A stretch of DNA of 59,939 bases from an uncultured Clostridia bacterium. Lineage in GTDB: Bacteria > Bacillota > Clostridia > TANB77 > CAG-508. The notes beneath the pieces were generated by a model. The model was not told where the DNA came from. It made no database searches and was given only the letters and a program-made list of their open reading frames with translations. This document shows positions 24,601-32,870 of the stretch, piece after piece; positions within the stretch are counted from its first letter, which is position 1; each line of letters starts with the position of its first letter. The stretch covers positions 1 through 59,939 of the forward strand of contig CALXPP010000008.1 in assembly GCA_944390345.1 (NCBI GenBank), in the 5' to 3' direction. Made by a program: the position numbers and the translations under genes.

Positions 24601-26852
24601 AAAAAATAAATGATTTGGCAGAAAAAGTAATAGGGATAAGTACAATTCAAAAACTAGAAAAAGTAAGAGAACATAATTCTGTGCTAATAGATACTAATAT
24701 TGAAGAAAACCAAAAAACAAAAAATATGCTTAAAATACATTATAGAAATGCTTTAGAGTATAGTTTGAAAAATTCAGAAAGAATAGATTCAAGTTTAGTT
24801 AAAGAATATCTTCAAAAAGAATTTTCTAGAACTAGAGAAAATGGGGATCCATATTATTCTGTACATATAACTAGTCATTTAGAAGATTTAGTAAATTTTT
24901 CAAAAAATTTAAGTGAAAATCCAGAGTGGTCAAAAAAATTAAATTCATCAGTTACGGATAATTTAAAAGAAGAATCAGAAAAAATAGGAAAAGGTTGGAT
25001 AAGAAAGATAACTACAAATGTATGCAATAAACCAGAAAAATTAAGCTATGAAGAAGCAGAAAGATTAGATTTTGCAATATATCCAGAAGGCTCTAAATTA
25101 GAAGTAGAGACAAAGGCAACTGTAGGCTTAAAAAAATTAAGCAAAGAAGAAAAAGAAAAAATATACAAACTACTAACGAATAATGACTATAAAGGATTAT
25201 TTACTTATGGTAAAGCAGAAAATATGTTTTCAAGTCTAAATTATCCTTACTCACAAAAATTCAAGGAGTTTTTCTTAAAATATGAAGAAGAATTTATAAG
25301 TAATCCTGATTTATATTCAAAATTTACAGTAATGGCATCTAAATTTGATAATTATTTAGAAGAAGTAGGATTTAATACAAGATTTACAGAAGGTACATTG
25401 GTGCCAGAAGAAATATTACTAAAAATGTCTTCTGAAGTTTATCCAAATATAGAAGTGAAAAATGGTGAACACGAGCTTATATATCAAGCAAAAGATGCAG
25501 GGCTTACAGAAGAACAAGTAAAAATTGCTTTAAATTTATTTGAGGATATGAGAAAAAGAGAATATCAAACAATACCTCAAGAAAGAGCGGAAACTAAGAA
25601 ATTTAGAGGAAGGATAGTAAACATAGATGATCCAATTCATTTTTCAATTGGAGAGATTACAAATTGTTGCCAAACAATAGGAAATGGACAGCCAGGAGAA
25701 AGCTCTATGATACACTCTGCAACAGAAAGAAATGGAGCTTTATTTATAGTAGAAGAACTTGGTGAAAATGGAAAGCCAATTGGAATTGTTTCACAAAGCT
25801 GGACTTGGAGAAACGGTAATAGAGTATGTTTTGATAATGTTGAAATTCCACATAAAGTATTAGAGCAGTTAAGACAAACTGGCGGTTTTGATGAAATAGT
25901 AGATATATACAAAGAAACTGCTGAAAAAATGATAGACACAGATAAAGCAAAACTAAAAAAACTTGTAGAACAAGGAAAAATTACAAAAGAGCAATATGGC
26001 TCTATGGTAATAAAAGATGTAGCAATAGGTCTTGGCTGTGATGACTTAATAGGAAATTTATCTAAAGAAAAAAGAAGCAGTATGAAGTCGATTCCAATAG
26101 TTGCTCCTTTAGAATTTGGAAAAACATATACAGGAGCAAGCAGAAGAGTTTTATATTCAGATGCAAAGAGTAATGTTGTAGGAGTAGCTCATAATGATGA
26201 TTTTGCAAATACTGATCACATACATTATGCAGAAGATGTAGGCTCTTATGGAGTAAAATACGAAAAAACGAGAGATATCTTTAGAAGAAGAGGCTTTGAT
26301 ATAGATAGAGACAAACTAGAGATACTTTCTTCTATAGCCCAAAAAGAAGATAGGGAAAGTATTTTTAGAGGAAGTCCAAGTAGTATTTCGAGTGTAGCTA
26401 GAAAGATTGGAATAGAGGATATTGGCTTTGCAGATGCAGATAAGCTAAAAATAGATATGAGTGATAGTGGAGATTGGTATATATTTTCTGAAGAAACAGC
26501 AAATGGAATATTAATTCTTGAATCTGGAATAGATACCTCAAAACCAGAAACAGAGCTAGAAAAACAAGATAGAAAAATGGCAATAGGAGAATATACTAAA
26601 GAAATTTATGAAAAAATGCTAGAAGCAAGTTCAAAAGGAAAGGCTGTGACAATAGATAGTTATTCTTTAGAAAAATTTGTTAACGAAGAAAATTTTTCTA
26701 GAGCTGGAATAAAAATTGAAGAAAATGGAATCTTTACAGTTGAAAATCTAGAAAAACTTAAGCAAAAGATTGAAGATTACAAAAAAGTATTAGATACTCA
26801 AAGACGAGAAAGACTAGTTATTACAGAAAAAGATGAAGTAGAAAAAGTATAA
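21642..26852 (+). CDS. giant 1736-aa protein of unknown function
   Basis: Starts at ATG 21642 after AAAGAAGGA. There is no signal peptide or membrane segment; most of it is charged and helical, with loosely repeated units of the type P-EL/DL..KYYSR (for example around residues 545, 640 and 700), each of the form 'FPDMFISEASPKELQDKFYS'. A compact domain at about 1320-1420 has ITNCCQTIG, GALFIVEE and SQSWTWRNGNRVCFDNVE, recalling PcfJ-like proteins of mobile elements (a Cys near the start and a Trp/Asn-rich end), though I cannot confirm this. It is cytoplasmic by composition. It forms an operon with the ALDH-like gene. Function unknown. Confidence 0.8.
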   Translation: MPKMILERFREIKARTAEIFELLEKIDNEEITVTETEEQAIQEEYENLSAEIHSKDLSDIPFEEYDGFFDLGFNFEGTGANLDFNIIDTSNRYGTFRLKGCNIRNFDFNEAYDDETFDESFMQEHRENFLNKEVPEDVKKRFYRRILSIEDVLRYDLYENVSQDRLSIGAKNFFDKVPIDVAKSLDIEIFNTNTFSYTFRQRVENFEGSINETTLENILRETAESILSNRFLSLDLYKELLSIPKVHEIIPESRLIDFGDNNDLARKYLIRDISLRDIWNNREIFREKSFIQNLQDYEYEPIRYGGITEEKLFYIFDKYPDVANSLKSNSEHILDLAREVNLELPEEQNKKNISSKIIEICKTDRNLEPETKTTLERYYSLDVIASSLDESNKYYFDSIMRYTTEEKIASYGIQPKIFEDSSVIDLFYIYGLETVMEFDRANGNVFSKNDFDFAKKMFEYYFHYAGNVFDKDRTIYCKSDKEDYHAPYTMEEMQEAVRRMILYGPTDFYYSNLQPIDFRDFSKDFKNKFPDMFISEASPKELQDKFYSRTLEIGDFAIHPEWIDFLAGKNLEIGMKMPSIFFKKSEREDEISFYEAIKEINSQEPDILKFMVDNPKTIKLIERYYSRFALIYIENFDNIKNLDEFKDNLEKEIETKILAGIMEYGEPYIPEFFRKKHPELVLAEDAPEELKAKYYSLYFEKADGVNKAGLQKLTLEDLVNEEYKPFLEGKSFNLLRENDIIKNITQVFGLDTISRLYKIDQEALEIYCLNLENANTLKEVLQKYPEQYAKEELMQGLRLSDEEFKSKLQEEEFKAKFESLKAEYEKSLVSNPGFTLYLPEENKSKETLKQYEILSSSNMLHSSNNYLRDTYEQILGHMFGFLGYEEAKKLLAIPVIDEDTLSRIYEQDEIIKSLYEKKFEITGNIKIIGKLLEGVPNLMPTAEKITSKTTCKAFMSINKKMQEGYNGDIRTLLIEALEENNIPVDIEKINDLAEKVIGISTIQKLEKVREHNSVLIDTNIEENQKTKNMLKIHYRNALEYSLKNSERIDSSLVKEYLQKEFSRTRENGDPYYSVHITSHLEDLVNFSKNLSENPEWSKKLNSSVTDNLKEESEKIGKGWIRKITTNVCNKPEKLSYEEAERLDFAIYPEGSKLEVETKATVGLKKLSKEEKEKIYKLLTNNDYKGLFTYGKAENMFSSLNYPYSQKFKEFFLKYEEEFISNPDLYSKFTVMASKFDNYLEEVGFNTRFTEGTLVPEEILLKMSSEVYPNIEVKNGEHELIYQAKDAGLTEEQVKIALNLFEDMRKREYQTIPQERAETKKFRGRIVNIDDPIHFSIGEITNCCQTIGNGQPGESSMIHSATERNGALFIVEELGENGKPIGIVSQSWTWRNGNRVCFDNVEIPHKVLEQLRQTGGFDEIVDIYKETAEKMIDTDKAKLKKLVEQGKITKEQYGSMVIKDVAIGLGCDDLIGNLSKEKRSSMKSIPIVAPLEFGKTYTGASRRVLYSDAKSNVVGVAHNDDFANTDHIHYAEDVGSYGVKYEKTRDIFRRRGFDIDRDKLEILSSIAQKEDRESIFRGSPSSISSVARKIGIEDIGFADADKLKIDMSDSGDWYIFSEETANGILILESGIDTSKPETELEKQDRKMAIGEYTKEIYEKMLEASSKGKAVTIDSYSLEKFVNEENFSRAGIKIEENGIFTVENLEKLKQKIEDYKKVLDTQRRERLVITEKDEVEKV

Positions 26853-26955
26853 AGACTAAAAAATTTAAAATAAAATACAAAAAATTCAAAAAAATTACAT
26901 ATTTTTGCTATATTTACATATAATAGTTTTGAAAAAGACAAAATGGAGGTTTAAT

Positions 26956-27150
26956 ATGAAAATATTATATTATATAGCATTAACATTAGTTATAATTGGA
27001 GCTATAAATTGGCTTTTAATTGGTTTATTTAGTTTTGATTTAGTAGCAATGTTATTTGGTGAAATGAGTATCTTAAGTAGAATAGTATATTCCTTAGTAG
27101 GAATTAGTGGACTAATTTCAATAGGGATTTATACAAAAATAGATAAATAA
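26956..27150 (+). CDS. DUF378 small membrane protein
   Basis: The ATG at 26956 has a perfect GGAGG at the right distance, giving 64 residues; an upstream in-frame start has no such site. Two membrane helices: ILYYIALTLVIIGAINWLLI with the family-typical GAINWLL, and IVYSLVGISGLISIGIYT. DUF378 proteins (B. subtilis YuzA type) are small integral membrane proteins of unknown role. It is monocistronic, with a strong terminator. Confidence 0.9.
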   Translation: MKILYYIALTLVIIGAINWLLIGLFSFDLVAMLFGEMSILSRIVYSLVGISGLISIGIYTKIDK

Positions 27151-27160
27151 ATTTAAATAA

Positions 27161-27202
27161 AGAGCTATTTTGCATAAGTTTTATGTAAAATAGCTCTTTT
27201 AT
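27161..27202 (+). terminator. intrinsic terminator after the DUF378 gene
   Basis: AGAGCTATTTTGCATA (27161-27176) pairs with the segment ending AAAATAGCTCT (27198), followed by TTTT. Confidence 0.85.
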
Positions 27203-27213
27203 TTTACAAAGAA

Positions 27214-27242
27214 TTGACAATATAAAATTTGCTTGATAAAAT
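27214..27242 (+). promoter_or_regulatory. promoter of tsaE-tsaB-rimI
   Basis: TTGACA (27214-27219) and TAAAAT (27237-27242), 17 bases apart, about 35 bases before the tsaE start. Confidence 0.8.
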
Positions 27243-27276
27243 TGTATAAATAAAATTTATTTAAGATGGAGAAAAA

Positions 27277-27717
27277 ATGGAATATATATCTAATTCAGAA
27301 GAAGATACAATTAATTTAGGAAAGAAAATAGCTTCACAACTAAAAAAAGGAGATATAATTATTTTATCTGGAGATTTAGGTTCTGGGAAAACTAAATTAA
27401 CAGAAGGAGTTTTATCTTATTTTGGCTTGCAAAATGAAATTTCTAGTCCAACTTTTACAATAGTAAATGAATACGATACTGAAAATTTAAAGATATATCA
27501 CTTTGACTTATATAGATTAGCCGATATTGATGAGTTTTTTGCAATTGGTGGAGAAGAGTATTTTGAAAAAGGGGCAAGCATTATAGAATGGGGTGAGCTT
27601 CTGGAAGATTATTTGCCAGATAAATACTTAAAACTTGAATTTTCGAGAGATAACAGTTTCGATACCAAAAGAGTAATAAAAATAACAAATGTAGGTAATA
27701 TGGATATTGAATTGTAA
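27277..27717 (+). CDS. tsaE: tRNA t6A biosynthesis ATPase TsaE
   Basis: A 146-aa P-loop protein needed with TsaB, TsaC and TsaD for N6-threonylcarbamoyl modification of A37 in tRNAs reading ANN codons. Seen: GDLGSGKTKLTEGVL (Walker A) near residue 32, the SSPTF switch-like segment, YHFDLYRL, and IEWGELL near 110, all in family order. First gene of a three-gene unit with tsaB and rimI, with its own TTGACA promoter. The length is normal. Confidence 0.95.
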   Translation: MEYISNSEEDTINLGKKIASQLKKGDIIILSGDLGSGKTKLTEGVLSYFGLQNEISSPTFTIVNEYDTENLKIYHFDLYRLADIDEFFAIGGEEYFEKGASIIEWGELLEDYLPDKYLKLEFSRDNSFDTKRVIKITNVGNMDIEL

Positions 27718-27771
27718 AAGCAAATGCTAATGATACCAGAGCAATTGAATAACATACAATTTCAATACAAA

Positions 27772-27799
27772 TGAACTTTAAGGAGTCTACTAAAGTTCA
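27772..27799 (+). other. hairpin in the tsaE-tsaB gap
   Basis: TGAACTTTA (27772-27780) and TAAAGTTCA (27791-27799) pair perfectly around the loop AGGAGTCTAC. The true tsaB ribosome site (AAGGAAT) lies after it. No T-run follows, so it may stabilise or process the message rather than end it. Confidence 0.45.
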
Positions 27800-27819
27800 A
27801 AGTTTAGAAAGGAATAAAA

Positions 27820-28503
27820 ATGAAAATATTAGCTGTAGATACATCTTCAAAAATATGTGCAGTTGCAATATTAGAAGATAATAAAGTAATTGATGAAATA
27901 AAATTAGACAATGGAAAAACACATTCAGAAAATTTAATGCCAATTATAAAAGAAATATTAGATAAAAATGATTTAACATTAAAAGATATGAATTTAATTG
28001 CTGTGTCTGTAGGGCCAGGTTCTTTTACAGGAATTCGTATAGGTATTGCAACTATAAAACCAATGGCAGAGGTATATAATCTACCAGTTGCTAGCGTGAC
28101 TTCATTAGAAACCTTGGCAAGAAATATAGAAAACAAAGAAAAAGATTTCACAATTATTTCTTTAATTGATGCTAGAAACAATCAGGTTTATGCAGGTTTT
28201 TTTGATACAGAATACAATTTAAAGGAAGATGAAATTGCTGAGGATATAGATGAAGTATTAAAAAAAGCTGGAAAATATTCTAAAATAATATTCGTTGGAG
28301 ATGGTGCAATTATTCATAAAGAAAAAATTGAAGAAAATTTAAAAGATAGAAATATTATTTTTACAAAAGAAAACAATCAAAGTGCAATAAATACAGGAAA
28401 AATAGGATATAAGAAATTCCTAGAAAAAAACTTAAAAAATGCAGATACAATTTTGCCAATATATTTGAGGAAATCCCAAGCTGAAAGATTAAAAAATAAG
28501 TAA
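27820..28503 (+). CDS. tsaB: tRNA t6A biosynthesis protein TsaB
   Basis: A 227-aa member of the ASKHA/Kae1-like fold, the inactive partner that dimerises with TsaD. Seen: ILAVDTSSKICAVAIL at the N-terminus, HSENLMPIIKEIL, VSVGPGSFTGIRIGIATIK near residue 65, and SLIDARNNQVYAGFF. The order and length fit TsaB rather than TsaD (which has HxxxH metal ligands; absent here). tsaD is not in this window. Placed between tsaE and rimI as in many Firmicutes. Confidence 0.95.
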   Translation: MKILAVDTSSKICAVAILEDNKVIDEIKLDNGKTHSENLMPIIKEILDKNDLTLKDMNLIAVSVGPGSFTGIRIGIATIKPMAEVYNLPVASVTSLETLARNIENKEKDFTIISLIDARNNQVYAGFFDTEYNLKEDEIAEDIDEVLKKAGKYSKIIFVGDGAIIHKEKIEENLKDRNIIFTKENNQSAINTGKIGYKKFLEKNLKNADTILPIYLRKSQAERLKNK

Positions 28504-28530
28504 AATAAAGATAATAGGAAAAGAGAAAAT

Positions 28531-28974
28531 ATGGAAATTTTAGAAATGAATTTAAAGGATTTTGAAAAAATTAAAGATTCTTTGCAAGAAGAATTTGATG
28601 ATTTTTGGACACCTAGTATATTAAAAAGTGAATTAGAGAGTGAGAATTCAAAATACATAGTTGCAAAGGAAAATAATGAAATAGTTGGTTTTGCTGGAAT
28701 ATGGATTTCACCAGTTGATGTAGAGATAACTAATATTGTAACTAAAAAAACTGAGAGAAAAAAAGGTATAGGAAGTGCACTTTTAGATAAACTAATAGAA
28801 ATGGCTAAAAGTACAGGAAGAGAAACTATTAGTTTAGAAGTAAATGAAAATAATTTTCCAGCAGGAATTTTATATGAGAAAAAAGGTTTTGAAGTAGTAG
28901 GAATTAGAAAAAAATATTATAAAGGTATAGATAATGCTATTATAATGACAAAAAAACTAAAAGATAGAGTATAA
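28531..28974 (+). CDS. rimI: RimI-type ribosomal protein N-acetyltransferase
   Basis: A 147-aa GNAT. The acetyl-CoA loop KKGIGSALLDKLIEMA is near residue 80, followed by ISLEVNENNFPAGILYEKKGFEVVGIRKKYY, the typical RimI ending with the catalytic Tyr region. RimI acetylates the N-terminal residue of ribosomal protein S18 in E. coli; in Firmicutes it usually sits with tsaB, as here. A terminator follows. Confidence 0.9.
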   Translation: MEILEMNLKDFEKIKDSLQEEFDDFWTPSILKSELESENSKYIVAKENNEIVGFAGIWISPVDVEITNIVTKKTERKKGIGSALLDKLIEMAKSTGRETISLEVNENNFPAGILYEKKGFEVVGIRKKYYKGIDNAIIMTKKLKDRV

Positions 28975-29013
28975 ATGTTACAATTTAATAAAAAATAAAT
29001 TGTAACATTTTAT
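28974..29013 (+). terminator. intrinsic terminator after rimI
   Basis: AATGTTACAATTTA (28974-28987) and TAAATTGTAACATT (28996-29009) pair perfectly, followed by a T-rich run. Confidence 0.8.
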
Positions 29014-29115
29014 ATTTAGATAAAAAAATATATAAAAATGTAAAAAAATAGATTGAAAAAATATATTGTTTGATATAAAATCACAATAGTTAAGTAGTAC
29101 GGAGGAAGAATACAA

Positions 29116-31515
29116 ATGAGAAGAATAAATGAACTAACGCCAAAAGATTTAAAAGATGTATGTAATCCAAACTTTTTTAAATTTGAAACAACAAAAGAAT
29201 TAGCAGATACAACAGACCTTGTTTATGGTCAAGATAGAGGAATAAAAGCTCTAAAATTCGGATTAGATATAGATATAAAAGGTTACAACTTATATCTAGA
29301 AGGTCCTTCTGGTGTCGGAAAAACTATGTACACAAAAAAGTTTTTAACACAAAAAGCTGCTAAAGAAAAAGTACCAAATGATTGGTGTTATGTATATAAT
29401 TTTGAAAATCCAAATGAGCCAGTTGCAATATCTTTTCCAGCAGGTCAAGGTATTGTTTTTAAAGAGCAAATGGAAAATTTTGTAAAAGACATAAGAAGAG
29501 AAATAAAAAAGACTTTCAATAATGAAGATTTTGAAAAAGAAAAAAAGATTATAAAACAAGAATTCGAAGAAAAAAGAGATGATTTACTAGAAAAGCTAAA
29601 TAAAAGAACTATGGTACAAGGTTTCCAAGTAAAATCTACAGAAAATGGTGTTTATATGATGCCAGTTTTAGATGGAAAAGTACTAGAAGAAGAGGAATTC
29701 GATAATTTAGATGAATCAGTAAAAAAAGAATTTGAGGAAAGATCAAATTTAGTTCAAGAACAAATATTTGAAGCTTTAGGTGCTATAAAAGCAATAGAAA
29801 AAGAATCTGAAAAGAAGATAGAAGAATGGCAATCTAATATAGCTTTACTTACTATAAATGTTCATATAAATTCTTTAAAAGCAAATTATAAGAGAAATAA
29901 AAAAATCACTAATTATCTAGAAGGTGTAAAAAAAGATATTTTAAAAAATATTAGTGCTTTTTTAGCACCAGATCCAGATCCAAAGCAACCTACTGCACCA
30001 ATGCAAAGACCAGAGATTAGAGAACCTTGGCTAAATTATAGAGTAAATTTACTAATAGACAATAGTAAACTAGAAGGTGCTCCGGTTATAATGGATACAA
30101 ACTATTCATATCATAATATTTTTGGTGGTTTGGAGTATGAAAATCAATATGGAAGTCTAAAAACAGACTTTACAATGATAAAACCAGGATTATTACATCA
30201 AGCAAATGGTGGATATATAATTTTTCAAGCAAAAGATTTAATTTCAAATCAAATGTGCTATGAAGCATTAAAAAAAGCCTTAAGAATAAAAGAATTAGTT
30301 ATAGAAAATCCAGTAGATCAAAGGACAAGTATGACTTTAGTAGGAATAAAGCCAGAGGCTATACCACTGGATTTAAAAGTTCTAATTATAGGAAATTCAA
30401 ATATTTATCATACTTTATTATCTATGGATGATGATTTTAGAAAATTATTTAAGATAAAAGTAGAATTTGAAGAAGATGCACCAAAAACAAATGAAAATAT
30501 AGAAAGGCTAAGTAGATTTGTAAGAAGTTTTTGTGAGCAGGAAAATTTACTAGATTTAGATAAAGAAGCTATGGCTAAAATTGTCGAATTTACTTCAAAG
30601 TTAGCAGGTGATAAAGAAAAATTGTCTACACAATTTAGTGAAATTGGTGAAATTGTTGGAGAGGCTTCTGCTTGGGCAAAATTAGATAAATCAAAGGTAA
30701 TAACAAAAGATTATGTAAAAAAAGCTTTAGACGAAAGAGTAGATAGAATAAAAAAATATGATGAAAAATATTTACAAATGATTAAAGATGAAGCTTTGCT
30801 TATAGAAACAGATGGATATAAAGTAGGACAAATAAATGGATTAACAGTTATAACAATTGGAGACTACTCTTTTGGAAAGCCTGCAAAAATTACAGCTAAT
30901 ACCTATATGGGACAAAGTGGTATTGTAAATATAGAAAGAGAAGTTGAAATGTCTGGTTCTTCTCATTCAAAAGGAGTTTTAATTTTAACTGGTTATTTGG
31001 GAGAGCAATTTGCTCAGGAAATGCCACTTTCTTTAACAGCAAGTATTTGCTTTGAGCAATTATATGGTGGAGTTGATGGAGATAGTGCTTCTAGTACAGA
31101 GGCTTATGCAATACTTTCAAGCTTATCTGGAATTCCAATAAATCAAGCTATTGCAGTTACAGGATCTGTAAATCAAAAAGGTGAAATTCAACCAATAGGA
31201 GGAGTCAACGAAAAAATAGAAGGCTTTTACCAAATATGCAAAATGAGAGGTCTAACAGGTGATGCAGGAGTTATTATACCAGCACAAAATGTTAGAAATT
31301 TACATTTAGCAGATGAAGTAATAGACTCTGTAAGAAAAGGCAAATTTCATATTTATGCTGTTAGAACTATAGATGAAGGAATTGAAATTTTAACAGGTGT
31401 TCCAGCTGGAAAAAAAGATAAAAATGGAAAATTCCCACTAGGAACTATAAATTATTTGGCTTATGAGAAACTAAAGAAATTTTCTAAAATAGCAGATAAA
31501 CAAAATAAAAACTAA
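29116..31515 (+). CDS. Lon-like ATP-dependent protease (LonB/YcbZ group)
   Basis: A 799-aa protein. An AAA+ domain opens with EGPSGVGKT near residue 57, a long coiled-coil insertion follows (about 135-270), then the second half of the ATPase and a C-terminal Lon protease domain: GDSASSTEAYA (catalytic Ser) near 657 and GGVNEKIEGF (catalytic Lys) near 700. It lacks the N-terminal Lon substrate-binding domain, as in the YcbZ group of soluble Lon-like proteases. A good GGAGG site precedes ATG. Likely role: degradation of unfolded or regulatory proteins in the cytoplasm. Confidence 0.92.
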   Translation: MRRINELTPKDLKDVCNPNFFKFETTKELADTTDLVYGQDRGIKALKFGLDIDIKGYNLYLEGPSGVGKTMYTKKFLTQKAAKEKVPNDWCYVYNFENPNEPVAISFPAGQGIVFKEQMENFVKDIRREIKKTFNNEDFEKEKKIIKQEFEEKRDDLLEKLNKRTMVQGFQVKSTENGVYMMPVLDGKVLEEEEFDNLDESVKKEFEERSNLVQEQIFEALGAIKAIEKESEKKIEEWQSNIALLTINVHINSLKANYKRNKKITNYLEGVKKDILKNISAFLAPDPDPKQPTAPMQRPEIREPWLNYRVNLLIDNSKLEGAPVIMDTNYSYHNIFGGLEYENQYGSLKTDFTMIKPGLLHQANGGYIIFQAKDLISNQMCYEALKKALRIKELVIENPVDQRTSMTLVGIKPEAIPLDLKVLIIGNSNIYHTLLSMDDDFRKLFKIKVEFEEDAPKTNENIERLSRFVRSFCEQENLLDLDKEAMAKIVEFTSKLAGDKEKLSTQFSEIGEIVGEASAWAKLDKSKVITKDYVKKALDERVDRIKKYDEKYLQMIKDEALLIETDGYKVGQINGLTVITIGDYSFGKPAKITANTYMGQSGIVNIEREVEMSGSSHSKGVLILTGYLGEQFAQEMPLSLTASICFEQLYGGVDGDSASSTEAYAILSSLSGIPINQAIAVTGSVNQKGEIQPIGGVNEKIEGFYQICKMRGLTGDAGVIIPAQNVRNLHLADEVIDSVRKGKFHIYAVRTIDEGIEILTGVPAGKKDKNGKFPLGTINYLAYEKLKKFSKIADKQNKN

Positions 31516-31618
31516 TAAAATGAATAATTTATGAATTTTTTGTGAATAATTACCATAAAAGAAATTTTATTGATAAAATAAATTTGTAAAAATTTATAGA
31601 TTGAAAGGAGATTTTATT

Positions 31619-32680
31619 ATGGAAAAAGTAAAAGCTGTACAATACGGAGTAGGCAAGATGTCTGTTTATACTATGCGCTATATGATAGAAAAAGGAATTG
31701 AAATTGTAGGTGCTGTTGATGTAAATCCAGAAGTTGTAGGAAAAGATATTGGAGAAATTTTAGGCACAGAGCCAAAAGGAGTTGTAGTTGTAGATGCAAA
31801 AGATGCAAGAAATATGATGGAAACTACAAAACCAGATATTTGCGTAGTAACTACTAGAAGTTTAATTGCAGAACTAGAAGAGCCACTAATGATGTGTGCT
31901 GAACTTGGAGTCAATGCAATTACTACTTGTGAAGAAGCTTTTTATCCTATTAATTCAAACCCAAATTTAACTAAAAAAATTGATGAAATAGCTAAGAAAA
32001 ATAATTGTACAATTACAGGAAGTGGATATCAAGATATTTATTGGGGCCAATTAGTTACTTCAATTGCAGGTTCTACACAAAGTATAAAGAAAATAAAAGG
32101 TAGCTCAAGCTATAATGTTGAAGAATACGGTATTGCTTTAGCAGAAGCTCATGGAGCAGGATTAACTTTATCTGAATTTGATGAAAAAGTTGCATCAGTA
32201 GATAGAATGCCAGAAGAAGCAAGACAAGCTATAATTGAAAAAGGAGAATATACACCTTCTTATATGTGGAATGTAAATGGTTGGTTATGTTCAAAATTAG
32301 GATTAACAATAAAAAGTCAAACTCAAAAATGCGTACCACAAACTTACAAAGAAGATATATATTCAAGTACTCTAAATATGACTGTAAAAGCAGGAGATGC
32401 TACTGGAATGAGTGCAGTAGTAACTACTGAGACAGAAGAAGGAATTACAGTAGAAACAGAGTGTATCGGAAAAGTATATGCACCAGATGAATTTGACAGA
32501 AATGTTTGGACTGTTGAAGGAGAGCCAACAACTACTATTACAGTAGAAAAACCAGCAACTGTTGAGCTAACTTGTGCTACTATTGTAAATAGAATACCAG
32601 ATGTACTAAAGGCAAAACCAGGATATGTTACAACAGAGCAAATGGGAGATTTAAGCTTTAAAAAATCAATTTGCAAATAA
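31619..32680 (+). CDS. 2,4-diaminopentanoate dehydrogenase-like oxidoreductase
   Basis: The ATG at 31619 stands seven bases after AAAGGAG; an upstream TTG lies inside the ribosome site. The 353-aa product has a Rossmann N-terminus (AVQYGVGKMSVYTMRYMIEK, then EIVGAVDVNPEVVGKDIGEI) and the body of the dihydrodipicolinate-reductase-like family to which ornithine-fermentation 2,4-diaminopentanoate dehydrogenase (Ord) belongs. That enzyme oxidises 2,4-diaminopentanoate with NAD(P)+. No other genes of that pathway (oraS, oraE, ortA, ortB) are nearby, so the substrate is uncertain. Monocistronic, with terminator. Confidence 0.7.
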   Translation: MEKVKAVQYGVGKMSVYTMRYMIEKGIEIVGAVDVNPEVVGKDIGEILGTEPKGVVVVDAKDARNMMETTKPDICVVTTRSLIAELEEPLMMCAELGVNAITTCEEAFYPINSNPNLTKKIDEIAKKNNCTITGSGYQDIYWGQLVTSIAGSTQSIKKIKGSSSYNVEEYGIALAEAHGAGLTLSEFDEKVASVDRMPEEARQAIIEKGEYTPSYMWNVNGWLCSKLGLTIKSQTQKCVPQTYKEDIYSSTLNMTVKAGDATGMSAVVTTETEEGITVETECIGKVYAPDEFDRNVWTVEGEPTTTITVEKPATVELTCATIVNRIPDVLKAKPGYVTTEQMGDLSFKKSICK

Positions 32681-32701
32681 AAATATAAGTAGAAATTCGA
32701 C

Positions 32702-32733
32702 AAAAAGGTAATTCGTTTTAGAATTACCTTTTT
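32702..32733 (+). terminator. intrinsic terminator after the dehydrogenase
   Basis: AAAAAGGTAATTC (32702-32714) and GAATTACCTTTTT (32721-32733) form a perfect 13-bp stem. Confidence 0.85.
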
Positions 32734-32810
32734 GTGTTTTTAAATTAAAATAGTTAAAGAAAAAAGACTTTAAAATTTAAAAAATATTTTACAAAAATGT
32801 TATAAATTTG

Positions 32811-32839
32811 TTGCGAAAAAATTATATAAATGATAAAAT
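32811..32839 (+). promoter_or_regulatory. promoter of the coiled-coil gene
   Basis: TTGCGA (32811-32816), 17 bases, TAAAAT (32834-32839). It lies downstream of an in-frame TTG at 32808, which rules that start out. Confidence 0.7.
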
Positions 32840-32870
32840 TGTTTTGAATAAAATATGGGGTGATTCATAT

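Noticed and set aside
32808..32870. Upstream start for the coiled-coil gene
   Set aside because: It would precede the promoter boxes at 32811-32839.
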